Origin: JBDRDI01 sp043820875
GTDB lineage: Bacteria; Patescibacteriota; Patescibacteriia; Patescibacteriales; UBA12075
DNA length: 14,347 nucleotides
Direction: 5' to 3'
Assembly (NCBI GenBank): GCA_043820875.1
Contig: JBDRDI010000053.1
Coordinates: 1-14,347 of the forward strand
The first letter of the stretch is position 1; the number at the start of each line of letters is the position of its first letter. The position numbers and the translations under genes are program-made. The notes under the pieces are model-generated. The model did not search any database, was not told the origin of the DNA, and was given only the letters and a program-made list of their open reading frames with translations. Shown one piece after another: positions 7,251-13,742 of this stretch.

Positions 7251-8210
7251 ATGGCCAATAAATCTATTAAAGATTATCTTGTAAACTTTTTGGACTATTT
7301 GGAAATAGAAAAAGGTTTATCAAACAAAACTCAAGAAAATTATTCAAGATTTTTGAATAAATTTTTTGGTTGGCTTGATGAAAACAATCTTTCCAAACTG
7401 AAACCGAACCAGCTCACTGCTGAGCATATTTGGAAATATCGAGTCTTTTTGTCCAGATTTATTGTTGCACGTTCTAAAAAGAGTTTGAAAAAGACCACTC
7501 AGAACTATTATTTAATAGCATTGCGTTGCTTTCTGGAGTTTTTTGTGGAGAAAAATATAGCATCCCTCTCCCCTAGCCAAATCAAGCTGTCCAAAGACAA
7601 GGGAGATAAAGAAATAAAATTTTTAAAACTTGAACAATTGGAAAAACTTTTTCTTGCGCCAGATGTAAATACAAAAATAGGTTTGCGAGACAGGGTTATC
7701 TTGGAGACACTTTTTTCCACAGGACTTCGTGTCGCAGAACTTATCAATTTGGACCGCGAGCAATTTAAGGTATCTGACAAGACAAAAGATCTGGAAGTCG
7801 CTGTTGTTGGCAAAGGCGCAAAGGTCCGGACAGTTTATTTTTCCGAGCGCGATACTGAATGGTTGAAAAAATATTTACACGTTCGTCATGATTTTGATGA
7901 AGCGCTTTTTATAAACTATAAACGCGGAGCGGAAAAATCAAACGCATCCCGGCGACTCACCGCGAAGTCAATTGAAGATATTGTTAAAAAATATGTAAAA
8001 ATAACCGGCTTGCCAATCATGGCCACCCCGCATACTCTCAGACATTCTTTTGCCACGGATTTGCTAGCTCAAGGCGTTGATTTACGTTTGGTGCAAGAAT
8101 TTTTGGGACACAGAAACATAGCAACTACTCAAATATATACGCACGTGACCAATAAACAGCTTCGCGACGTGCATAAAAAATCGCATGGCGGAAAAAGTCT
8201 GAAAAATTAA
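7251..8210 (+). CDS. xerC: XerC/XerD-type tyrosine recombinase
   Basis: This is a site-specific recombinase, most likely the one resolving chromosome dimers at dif. The 319 residues comprise an N-terminal SAM-like core-binding domain (about 5-105) and a C-terminal catalytic domain (about 120-310). All catalytic residues are visible: R160 in TGLRVAEL, K188 in GKGAKVR, H261 and R264 in HTLRHSFATDLL, H287 in FLGH, and the nucleophile Y296 in TTQIYTHVT. The frame is open 48 nt further upstream, but the ATG at 7251 matches the usual Xer start and sits exactly where the promoter predicts transcription to begin. Only one Xer gene is seen here, so XerC, XerD and single-recombinase types cannot be told apart. 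It overlaps the opposite-strand gene by 4 bp. Confidence 0.93.
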   Translation: MANKSIKDYLVNFLDYLEIEKGLSNKTQENYSRFLNKFFGWLDENNLSKLKPNQLTAEHIWKYRVFLSRFIVARSKKSLKKTTQNYYLIALRCFLEFFVEKNIASLSPSQIKLSKDKGDKEIKFLKLEQLEKLFLAPDVNTKIGLRDRVILETLFSTGLRVAELINLDREQFKVSDKTKDLEVAVVGKGAKVRTVYFSERDTEWLKKYLHVRHDFDEALFINYKRGAEKSNASRRLTAKSIEDIVKKYVKITGLPIMATPHTLRHSFATDLLAQGVDLRLVQEFLGHRNIATTQIYTHVTNKQLRDVHKKSHGGKSLKN

Positions 8211-8575
8211 TAATATAATTTAAATTTCTTCAACTTGTCTATATTCCTGCTTACTTGTCTATAAAAGATCGGGTAGTGAATGCGGTTGATGATTCGGCCG
8301 CGGTAGCGTTGGCGGTAAGGTTTTTTTTGGTGGTGCGCCACTTCATGACACAATGTCCGCAAAATTGCGGATATTTTTTTTGGCTCTCGCCTCTTGGGCG
8401 TAAAAATATCAATGGAAATCAAACCTGTTTTTAAATTTGTCCGGCCAATAACAAAACCGCGCTTTGTATTGACGCGGTCTTCTTTTTTGCGCATTGGCGT
8501 GAAATGCAAGTTGTGATGTTTCAAAATCTCCAAAGCCTTTTCGCAAACTCGTTGTACTTCTTCTTCAAAATGCAT
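8207..8575 (-). CDS. Small HExxH putative zinc metallopeptidase
   Basis: The 122-residue protein contains LCHEVAHHQ (75-83), an HExxH zinc motif with H77, E78 and H81 followed by another histidine. Before it is an alpha/beta segment (TGLISIDIFTPKRRE), as in SprT-like or other small zincin folds, and after it a strongly basic tail. No third zinc ligand is obvious, although H100 is a candidate. No signal peptide is present, so it is probably cytoplasmic. The ATG at 8575 leaves a 10-nt gap to the M23 peptidase stop; an ATG at 8611 would overlap that gene by 26 nt. It is likely co-transcribed with the M23 gene. Peptidase activity is inferred from the motif alone. Confidence 0.7.
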   Translation of the reverse strand: MHFEEEVQRVCEKALEILKHHNLHFTPMRKKEDRVNTKRGFVIGRTNLKTGLISIDIFTPKRREPKKISAILRTLCHEVAHHQKKPYRQRYRGRIINRIHYPIFYRQVSRNIDKLKKFKLYY

Positions 8576-8585
8576 AATAAAAAAC

Positions 8586-9860
8586 CTATGGAAGATACCC
8601 GAGTGGGTCAACCGGAATGCCGTTTAATCGGACTTCAAAGTGAAGATGAGGGCCGGTGGTTAACTTTCCTGCTCCTGGAGTACCTGGTAAACCGCCGGAA
8701 AGGCCTATTGTTTGGCCTTGAACCACAAAGTCGTCTCCTTTAACGTACATTTTGGAAATATGCCCGTAAACCGTGGACAAGCCATCACCATGTACGATCA
8801 TAATATAACTATATCCCATTCCCGAGTCTTTGGCTCTGGCCACATATCCGGAAGCGGCCGCTTTGACAACCGAACTTTGGGCCGCGCGAATATCAACGGC
8901 CGGATGTTCAAAAATATAGCGGAAAGGATAATCAGGGTCATGAAAATATGTTGTGATGATATTTTTGGCTACCGGCCAGAGAAAACCGTCATAAATCAAT
9001 TCTTGTTTTTCTCCGTCCTGCATTGCCGAGATTCTTTCCCGCATTTCTTTTTCCATGGAAGAAATTTCCGCCGCGGCCGCCAATTGTTCTTGTCTGGCTT
9101 GCTCCAATAAACGTTGGTATGTTTTTTCAGATTGTTTGGTGGCCAATAAAATATTTTCTTTGCTCTCCCTGTTCGCGGTTAAAGATTTTTTGTTGTTTTC
9201 CAAATTTTCTTTTAATTTTAATAGATCCGCGTTTTGTTCGTTCAAACTTGCTCTTTCATTTTCCAATTCTCTTTTTAATTTTTCCAATAAACTTAGACTG
9301 GTTCCCAAAGTGGCGTTCATATCTTCCAAATATTTTGCCTGTGATAAAAAATCGGCCAAAGAATTGTTCAAAAGCATAATCTCAAAAGAGCCGACATTGT
9401 CTTGCTCATGCAAGAGTCGCAAGACATTGGCGATATGTCCTTTTTCCGTTTCCATTTCCGTATTTTTTCTTTCTATTTGAATATCGGTTTTTTTGATTTC
9501 CAATTTTGTTTTATCAATTTCCGTTTCGGTTTTTTCAATATCCAATCGCGCCTTTTCCAAACGATTTTCCAAAATAGACAGCTGATTGCCAAGGCTTGCT
9601 TTTTCCGCTTGAGCCCTCTTTATGGCGTCAGAATATTTTTGCTGTTGTTTTTCCAGCTCTTGAGTCAAGCTTTTTTTATTTTGAATTTCTTTATTCAATC
9701 TTTCTATCTCTTCGCTGGAAACGCCATTGTCATCAGCGCTATTGTCTTGATATACGCCATCCCCATTTGATTGCCCAAAAACAGACGCGGTATTATTAAA
9801 ACCAAATAAAGCGCTAATAAGTAATAATATTGATATTAATTTAAAAACTTTTTTATGCAT
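8586..9860 (-). CDS. Secreted coiled-coil M23 peptidase (EnvC/NlpD-like)
   Basis: This is a predicted peptidoglycan endopeptidase or amidase activator at the cell surface. Residues 1-29 are a signal peptide (lysines, then a hydrophobic core, then ASVFGQ). Residues 48-285 are a long heptad-rich coiled coil, as in EnvC-like proteins. The LytM/M23 domain covers about 290-424. All metal and catalytic residues are present: H319 and D323 in HPAVD, H367 in VYGHIS, and H405 and H407 in GPHLHFEV. Because none is lost it may be an active enzyme rather than a degenerate activator like E. coli EnvC. It has its own strong promoter inside the end of gltX, starts 21 nt after gltX, and precedes the HExxH gene by 10 nt. 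Confidence 0.93.
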   Translation of the reverse strand: MHKKVFKLISILLLISALFGFNNTASVFGQSNGDGVYQDNSADDNGVSSEEIERLNKEIQNKKSLTQELEKQQQKYSDAIKRAQAEKASLGNQLSILENRLEKARLDIEKTETEIDKTKLEIKKTDIQIERKNTEMETEKGHIANVLRLLHEQDNVGSFEIMLLNNSLADFLSQAKYLEDMNATLGTSLSLLEKLKRELENERASLNEQNADLLKLKENLENNKKSLTANRESKENILLATKQSEKTYQRLLEQARQEQLAAAAEISSMEKEMRERISAMQDGEKQELIYDGFLWPVAKNIITTYFHDPDYPFRYIFEHPAVDIRAAQSSVVKAAASGYVARAKDSGMGYSYIMIVHGDGLSTVYGHISKMYVKGDDFVVQGQTIGLSGGLPGTPGAGKLTTGPHLHFEVRLNGIPVDPLGYLP

Positions 9861-9866
9861 GCTTTT

Positions 9867-9895
9867 ATTATAAAATATTTTCTACAACATCTCAA
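9867..9895 (-). promoter_or_regulatory. Promoter of the M23 peptidase gene (leaderless)
   Basis: On the minus strand TTGAGA (9895-9890, 5/6 match), a 17-nt spacer and a perfect TATAAT (9872-9867) are followed by 6 nt and the ATG. Transcription would start at or next to the A of the ATG, giving a leaderless mRNA. The -35 lies inside the last gltX codons, so the peptidase gene can be expressed independently of gltX. Confidence 0.7.
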
Positions 9896-11345
9896 TCCCT
9901 TTTTTTATTCTTTCAGAACTTTCTTTTTTTCCAAGGACTTCCGCGACTTCGAAGGGGCTGGGGCTGGCTTCGCGTCCGGTCAAAGCCGCGCGCATAGGCC
10001 ACAAATAAGGTCCAACTTTCTCTTCTTTAGCCTTAATATGTCCAATTAATAATTCTTCGATTGAAGAGGTTGTCCAGTTTTCTTCCGGAATTTTTTGGAG
10101 CAGTTCATTAATGACAGATAAATTATTTTTTACTTCTTCCTTGGTAGACTTTTTCCAGACAAGAAGTTCGGGGGCATATTTTATTTCGATGTCAAAAAAG
10201 AATTTAGTCAACTCCCCTACTTCAGACAACATTTTTAATCTCTCATGTTCGGTACGTAAAACATTTTTTATAAACTTATCTTCTTTTTTATATTCTGCTG
10301 TGTTTTTCAAATTTTCAGTCAAATATGGCCGGCAAAGTTCCACAAGTTCGTCCAAGGATTTATGCCTGATGTAATAGCCGTTAAGATAGTCCAATTTTTC
10401 AATGTCAAACACGGACGGACTCACGCCCATATTCTCAATTTTAAATCCTTTTTCCAATTCGCTTAAAGAAAATATTTCATTATCGCCTTTCGGGTGCCAG
10501 CCCAAAAGAGCGGAAAAATTAATCAACGTTTCCGGCAAATACCCCTTTTTCTTAAAATCTTCAATAGTTACATCGCCCTGTCTTTTACTCAACTTTCCGC
10601 CATCTTTATTTAAAGTAAGGGCCATGTGGATGAACTTTGGCGCTGTCCAACCAAACGCTTTGTATAGTAATATATTTTTTGGAAAACTCGGGATCCACTC
10701 CTCTCCTCTAAGTACATGACTTATTTCCATTAAATGATCATCAACCACGCTCGCAAAATGATAGGTCGGCATGCCGTCCGACTTTATCAAAACCTGATCT
10801 TCCAATTCATGAGCATTAAATTTTATTTCTCCGCGAAGTTCGTCATGCACTTTTATCTCTCCATTAAGCGGCATTTTTTGGCGCACAACATACTTCTCTC
10901 CCCTCTTTATTTTTTCAGCAACTTCTTCCGCGCTAAAATCTCGACAATGGCGGTCATATCGCGCCGGCATCTTTTTTTCTGCATGTTCTGCATGCAATTT
11001 TTCCAGCCGTTTTTCCGAGCAAAAGCAATAATAAGCGCCGCCCTTTTTTAATAATTCTTCTTTATATTCGTCATAAATTTTTTGGCGTTCACTTTGAACA
11101 TATGGCCCAAAATCTCCGCCGATATGTGACCCTTCGTCAAATTTCAATCCAAGCCAATCCAAAATTTCAATGATTTTTTCTTCCGCCCCCTCAACTTTTC
11201 TTTTCTGGTCAGTATCTTCAATTCGTAAAATACATTTGCCATTTTGTTTTTTTGCGATTAAATACGCAAAAAGAGCGGTCCTGAGACTACCAACATGCAA
11301 AAAACCGGTTGGAGATGGCGCAAAGCGCGTTCTTACTTCAGACAT
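9882..11345 (-). CDS. gltX: Glutamyl-tRNA synthetase
   Basis: This class I enzyme charges tRNA-Glu, and in organisms without GlnRS it also mischarges tRNA-Gln for GatCAB. The window does not show which applies. The 487 residues are of normal length. The HIGH signature is PSPTGFLHVGS (10-20) and the KMSKS signature is KLSKR (251-255). CFC (107-109) and C134 align with the zinc-binding cysteines of the bacterial acceptor-binding insert. SDGMPTYHFASVVDDHLMEISHVLRGEEW (189-217) is highly typical of the family. The rest is the helical anticodon-binding region. The start overlaps the end of the upstream 58-residue gene by 13 nt in another frame, indicating coupled translation. Confidence 0.97.
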   Translation of the reverse strand: MSEVRTRFAPSPTGFLHVGSLRTALFAYLIAKKQNGKCILRIEDTDQKRKVEGAEEKIIEILDWLGLKFDEGSHIGGDFGPYVQSERQKIYDEYKEELLKKGGAYYCFCSEKRLEKLHAEHAEKKMPARYDRHCRDFSAEEVAEKIKRGEKYVVRQKMPLNGEIKVHDELRGEIKFNAHELEDQVLIKSDGMPTYHFASVVDDHLMEISHVLRGEEWIPSFPKNILLYKAFGWTAPKFIHMALTLNKDGGKLSKRQGDVTIEDFKKKGYLPETLINFSALLGWHPKGDNEIFSLSELEKGFKIENMGVSPSVFDIEKLDYLNGYYIRHKSLDELVELCRPYLTENLKNTAEYKKEDKFIKNVLRTEHERLKMLSEVGELTKFFFDIEIKYAPELLVWKKSTKEEVKNNLSVINELLQKIPEENWTTSSIEELLIGHIKAKEEKVGPYLWPMRAALTGREASPSPFEVAEVLGKKESSERIKKGIEML

Positions 11346-11509
11346 AAATAAATATTTAATAGTATTGATAATCCCAAAATAATACTAACAATAATCAAAG
11401 ACTTCCGCAACACTTGCGAATCGCTTTCCAGCTTCACATAATCTTTTTTCAGCATGATATTAGTGACGTCGTTGATAAAATAAATAAAATGTTTTAATTT
11501 AAATTTCAT
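11333..11509 (-). CDS. Small tail-anchored membrane protein (58 aa)
   Basis: A short minus-strand frame fills the gap between the glycosyltransferase-Nudix gene and gltX. It starts 6 nt after the former's stop and overlaps the latter's start by 13 nt. The product has a basic and aromatic N-terminus (MKFKLKHFIYFINDV), a charged middle (KKDYVKLESDSQVLRK, 21-36) and a C-terminal hydrophobic helix (about 38-57). This topology suggests a tail-anchored membrane protein. I do not recognise the family. The tight spacing on both sides and intact reading frame support it as a real gene, although its shortness limits confidence. Confidence 0.6.
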   Translation of the reverse strand: MKFKLKHFIYFINDVTNIMLKKDYVKLESDSQVLRKSLIIVSIILGLSILLNIYLCLK

Positions 11510-11515
11510 ATATAA

Positions 11516-12736
11516 TTATTCTTGTATTATATTTTTAAACTTTTCATAATATTTTTTTCCGGCTTCTTTTCGACACTCATGTACTTCGTTTACATAATCT
11601 TCGCTCCTCACCCATTTCCAACCTTGGTGTTCCCAAAAATTTACTTTTATATCGCGGTCTTGCCCTTCGAATTCGGCGATTATTAAACATTGCTTTTGTC
11701 CCTTATATCCCAATTCTTTTTTTGCAAAAACACCGAATTTTCCAATTTTTTCTCCAAATTTATATTTGTGTAAACTTTTATAAACGCCGACTACTTTAAA
11801 TTTATCACAATTTAATTCTTCACTTAATTCTCTTGTGCCTGCAACTTTTATATCTTCACCATCTGTTCCGCCCTGAGGCAACTGCCAATGATTTTTTTCG
11901 TCAGCTCTCTCCACTAATAATATTTTATATTTATCACCTTCTTTTTTATAAAGTAAGCAAGCCACATTCGACCGATATAGCAATGGCAAAATAAACCCCC
12001 ATTTTAAAAATTCAAAAGTAAAAACAAAAACCGCACTGTAAATTCTTTTCCACCTTTTTGGCTGTTGGTAAAGCCTCCATGCCCATTCCAATCCGGCTGT
12101 TCTTAAAGCACGTGGCGCTCTAATTATTTTTTTCGTCAAAAAATCAAAAGATCCGCCCACTCCGATGCCGATACGCGCGGAAGGAATTTTTGGCAAGCTG
12201 TAAAAAATCATTTTGTCTTGGAATGGCGCGCCGAGTGTACAAAAAATTTGTACGGGCTGAAAAGTGTTTATTTGATTAATATTAATATGATTATCCCCTC
12301 TTTCCAAATCTATAATCAAAAATTTTAAATTCGGATATAATTTGTTTAAAGTTTTTTCTATTTTTTCAGAACTTGACAATCCCTTTTTCCAGCTTAATAT
12401 CAAAACTTTTTCCTTTTTTCTCTCGGCCAATTTCAAAAGATCCTGCACCAAATCCGCGCCGGTTGTTCTCCTTATATTTTTGCCACGAAGCCAAGTCGCA
12501 AATTTGAGTCCCACGCCATCCGGTATCGCCAAATCAGCATTATTTAAAATATGAAAATATTCTTCGTCGTGCCTTATGGCGCAAAGAATAATTTCCGGAT
12601 TGGCAGTAACGATTTGAAGCGCTTTTGCCGGTAAATGCTGTTCATTATCTTCAATAAACCTTTCTACAAACTCAAGAACCTCTTTTTTTGTTATTTTGGT
12701 TATATTAACGCCCAAAATGTTCACTTTTTCATGCAT
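11516..12736 (-). CDS. WecG/TagA/CpsF glycosyltransferase fused to a Nudix domain
   Basis: Residues 1-245 are a WecB/TagA/CpsF (GT26) domain, which transfers N-acetylmannosamine-type sugars to polyprenyl-linked acceptors. Visible motifs are VTANPEII (43-50), ADLAIPDGVGLKFA (67-80) with the probable base D73, RTTGADL (90-96), GVGGSFDFLT (192-201), RAPRALR and GLEWAWRL (215-222). The hydrophobic stretch 232-254 corresponds to the membrane-contacting C-terminal appendage. Residues 255-406 form a Nudix hydrolase domain: WQLPQGG (284-290), then GTDGEDIKVAGTRELSEEL, the Nudix box with R302, E303, E306 and E307. The box is one residue shorter than the RppH pattern before GE. The two domains share one uninterrupted frame. 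The ATG at 12736 lies 6 nt from a TATAAT box. Confidence 0.9.
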   Translation of the reverse strand: MHEKVNILGVNITKITKKEVLEFVERFIEDNEQHLPAKALQIVTANPEIILCAIRHDEEYFHILNNADLAIPDGVGLKFATWLRGKNIRRTTGADLVQDLLKLAERKKEKVLILSWKKGLSSSEKIEKTLNKLYPNLKFLIIDLERGDNHININQINTFQPVQIFCTLGAPFQDKMIFYSLPKIPSARIGIGVGGSFDFLTKKIIRAPRALRTAGLEWAWRLYQQPKRWKRIYSAVFVFTFEFLKWGFILPLLYRSNVACLLYKKEGDKYKILLVERADEKNHWQLPQGGTDGEDIKVAGTRELSEELNCDKFKVVGVYKSLHKYKFGEKIGKFGVFAKKELGYKGQKQCLIIAEFEGQDRDIKVNFWEHQGWKWVRSEDYVNEVHECRKEAGKKYYEKFKNIIQE

Positions 12737-12742
12737 ATATTT

Positions 12743-12771
12743 ATTATACTAGATGGCGCTGTTTTGAGCAA
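12743..12771 (-). promoter_or_regulatory. Promoter of the glycosyltransferase-Nudix gene (leaderless)
   Basis: On the minus strand a perfect TATAAT (12748-12743) is followed by aaatat and the ATG at 12736, again exactly 6 nt. At 17-nt spacing the -35 is TTGCTC (12771-12766), a weak 3/6 match. The geometry predicts transcription starting at the A of the ATG. This probably starts the transcript that includes the 58-residue gene and gltX. Confidence 0.55.
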
Positions 12772-12774
12772 ACT

Positions 12775-12901
12775 AAAAGTAAAATAAATAAAAATAAAAG
12801 GCGTTGGAGAGTTTATGTAATAATACTTGCTTGCACCATATCCTTCTCCAAGGTCAACCCTTGAATAGCGAGCTACCCTTAAACATCTCGACTTCCTCGC
12901 C
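12775..12901 (-). ncRNA. Candidate structured small RNA
   Basis: This is a non-coding segment between divergent genes. Read on the minus strand, 12901-12800 starts GGCG and ends CGCC, then a U-rich tail (TTTTATTTTTATTTATTTT). Inner pairings are possible: GAGA plus TTT in the 5' half with AAA plus TCTC in the 3' half, a 5-bp CAAGG/CCTTG hairpin with loop GTTGA, and GGTAG/CTATT closing a CTCG tetraloop. GATAAT (12913-12908) lies 6 nt before the first G, so a transcript could start exactly there. It is locally richer in G/C than its flanks. I checked it mentally against SRP, 6S, RNase P and tmRNA signatures and saw no convincing match. No covariation evidence is available. Confidence 0.35.
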
Positions 12902-12941
12902 TATTCTATTATCATGTTAGCAAGAGAAAAGTTGGTTGGCA

Positions 12942-12970
12942 TTGACAGAAAAACATAAACTATATAAAAT
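12942..12970 (+). promoter_or_regulatory. Sigma-70 promoter of the 99-residue protein gene
   Basis: A perfect TTGACA (12942-12947), a 17-nt spacer and TAAAAT (12965-12970, 5/6) form a good promoter facing right. Transcription would start near 12977, leaving a leader of about 42 nt before the chosen start codon. Confidence 0.65.
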
Positions 12971-13018
12971 AATAATTACAATATATTTTATAAAACAGAA
13001 ATAAAAATGGAGCGTGCG

Positions 13019-13318
13019 ATGACTCTAAAAATGAGAGTAAGAAAACAAACACCAATCCATGATTTCGTTTTGCATTTTTTGGGAAGCAAAAAAGAAATTA
13101 CCGAGGGGGAAGAAAGGGAAATTAAAAAGGCCTGCAAAGAAAAATTTCCAAAGCTTTCAGAAAAAGAAATTAACCTCGTATTTTCTCGGCTTATCATAAG
13201 CAATGCTGTTTCTCGAGTAACCAAGGAACATCGGGAAGAAAAAGCTTCTCTGGTGAGAATGAAAAAAAGAATCAGAAGAACTCTCTCAGGAGCGGTAAAG
13301 GCCTTTACTCATTCTTGA
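13019..13318 (+). CDS. Unknown basic helical protein (99 aa)
   Basis: I do not recognise this protein. It is rich in lysine, arginine and glutamate, looks all-helical, and ends in a basic segment (KASLVRMKKRIRRTLSGAVKAF), which could bind nucleic acid. It has a single cysteine and no transmembrane segment or signal peptide. The frame also contains an ATG at 13007. I chose 13019 because GGAG (13009-13012) lies 6 nt upstream, whereas 13007 has no ribosome binding site. The TGA stop precedes a strong terminator by about 35 nt, so it is probably monocistronic. Confidence 0.7.
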   Translation: MTLKMRVRKQTPIHDFVLHFLGSKKEITEGEEREIKKACKEKFPKLSEKEINLVFSRLIISNAVSRVTKEHREEKASLVRMKKRIRRTLSGAVKAFTHS

Positions 13319-13351
13319 GATTTTTGCTTGCCCCATAGGCAGACAATAAAA

Positions 13352-13385
13352 ACCCCGCTCTTCAACGAAGAGCGGGGTGTTTTTT
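13352..13385. terminator. Strong bidirectional intrinsic terminator
   Basis: CCCCGCTCTTC and GAAGAGCGGGG form a perfect 11-bp stem, extended by an A-T pair, around the loop AAC. A T-run (13380-13385) follows on the plus strand and an A-run (13348-13352) precedes it, giving a T-run on the other strand. It terminates the 99-residue gene and insulates the zinc-ribbon gene that follows. Confidence 0.92.
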
Positions 13386-13403
13386 ATTATATAATATTTA
13401 CCA

Positions 13404-13439
13404 TTGATTAATTATTCAAATTGTGCTATATAATATAAT
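13404..13439 (+). promoter_or_regulatory. Promoter of the zinc-ribbon gene
   Basis: Two overlapping TATAAT boxes (13429-13434 and 13434-13439) follow TTGATT (13404-13409). The -35 spacing of 19 nt to the first box is longer than ideal, so the -35 assignment is weak. Transcription would begin about 40 nt before the ATG, leaving room for the strong ribosome binding site. Confidence 0.5.
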
Positions 13440-13474
13440 AGAACTTAAATAATTTTGATTATTCGCACATTATA

Positions 13475-13480
13475 AGGAGG
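13475..13480 (+). promoter_or_regulatory. Perfect Shine-Dalgarno of the zinc-ribbon gene
   Basis: AGGAGG lies 6 nt before the ATG at 13487. It is the only full anti-16S match before a gene in this window, which otherwise mostly lacks such sites, suggesting strong translation. Confidence 0.85.
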
Positions 13481-13486
13481 ATAAAC

Positions 13487-13693
13487 ATGCCCTATTGCGA
13501 AAAATGCCGCAAAACCCTTGAATGGGAAAAATCGCTTGAAAAAGAATGGCGCAGATGCGAAATATGTAAAAAGATGAGAAGGTGTTACAACGCATCTTCA
13601 CAGTCTCTGGAGCATACTCCATTCAAAGATGATTTGTTTTCCAATTTAGGAGGAATTCCAGAGGACATGAAAAATAAAGGCGCTACCAAGTAG
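13487..13693 (+). CDS. Zinc-ribbon mini-protein (68 aa)
   Basis: The protein has two CxxC pairs, CEKC (C4, C7) and CEIC (C24, C27), 16 residues apart, which is the layout of a small four-cysteine zinc ribbon. Basic and aromatic residues around them (EWRRCEICKKMRRC) could contact nucleic acid. The second half is polar and low in predicted structure (HTPFKDDLFSNLGGIPEDMKNKG). I cannot name the family. The gene has its own promoter region, a perfect Shine-Dalgarno, and a terminator that overlaps its stop codon, so it is a compact independently expressed unit. Confidence 0.82.
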   Translation: MPYCEKCRKTLEWEKSLEKEWRRCEICKKMRRCYNASSQSLEHTPFKDDLFSNLGGIPEDMKNKGATK

Positions 13694-13702
13694 TGCCTTT
13701 TT
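13676..13702 (+). terminator. Intrinsic terminator overlapping the zinc-ribbon gene stop
   Basis: AAAGGCGCTAC and GTAGTGCCTTT pair over 11 positions with one G-U, around the loop CAA, followed by TTTTT. The left arm lies in the last codons and the stop TAG is inside the right arm, so coding end and terminator are merged. Confidence 0.85.
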
Positions 13703-13723
13703 AAATTGATAAAATGGATGGAT

Positions 13724-13732
13724 TGCTATACA
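13724..13732 (+). promoter_or_regulatory. Possible relic promoter of the broken greA paralogue
   Basis: TG, one base, then TATACA resembles an extended -10. It ends 10 nt before the position where the ancestral start of the broken GreA-like frame appears to lie (13743). Supporting evidence is only this spacing. Confidence 0.3.
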
Positions 13733-13742
13733 ATTAAACCAT

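Noticed and set aside
11582..11603. ACTTCG followed by ATAATCTTCG, resembling half of the dif-like site
   Set aside because: It lies inside the Nudix coding region, the two halves are direct rather than inverted, and no 6-bp centre is present.
12800..12901. Assignment of the candidate RNA to SRP, 6S, RNase P or tmRNA
   Set aside because: The SRP domain IV loop (GGAAGCAG-type) is absent, the RNase P core block is only loosely resembled (AGGAAGTC), and no tmRNA ends or tag frame are visible.
13327..13346. Partly palindromic TGCC/GGCA segment before the strong terminator
   Set aside because: Only four base pairs are perfect and no second copy is seen in the window, so it is not enough to call a repeat or second terminator.
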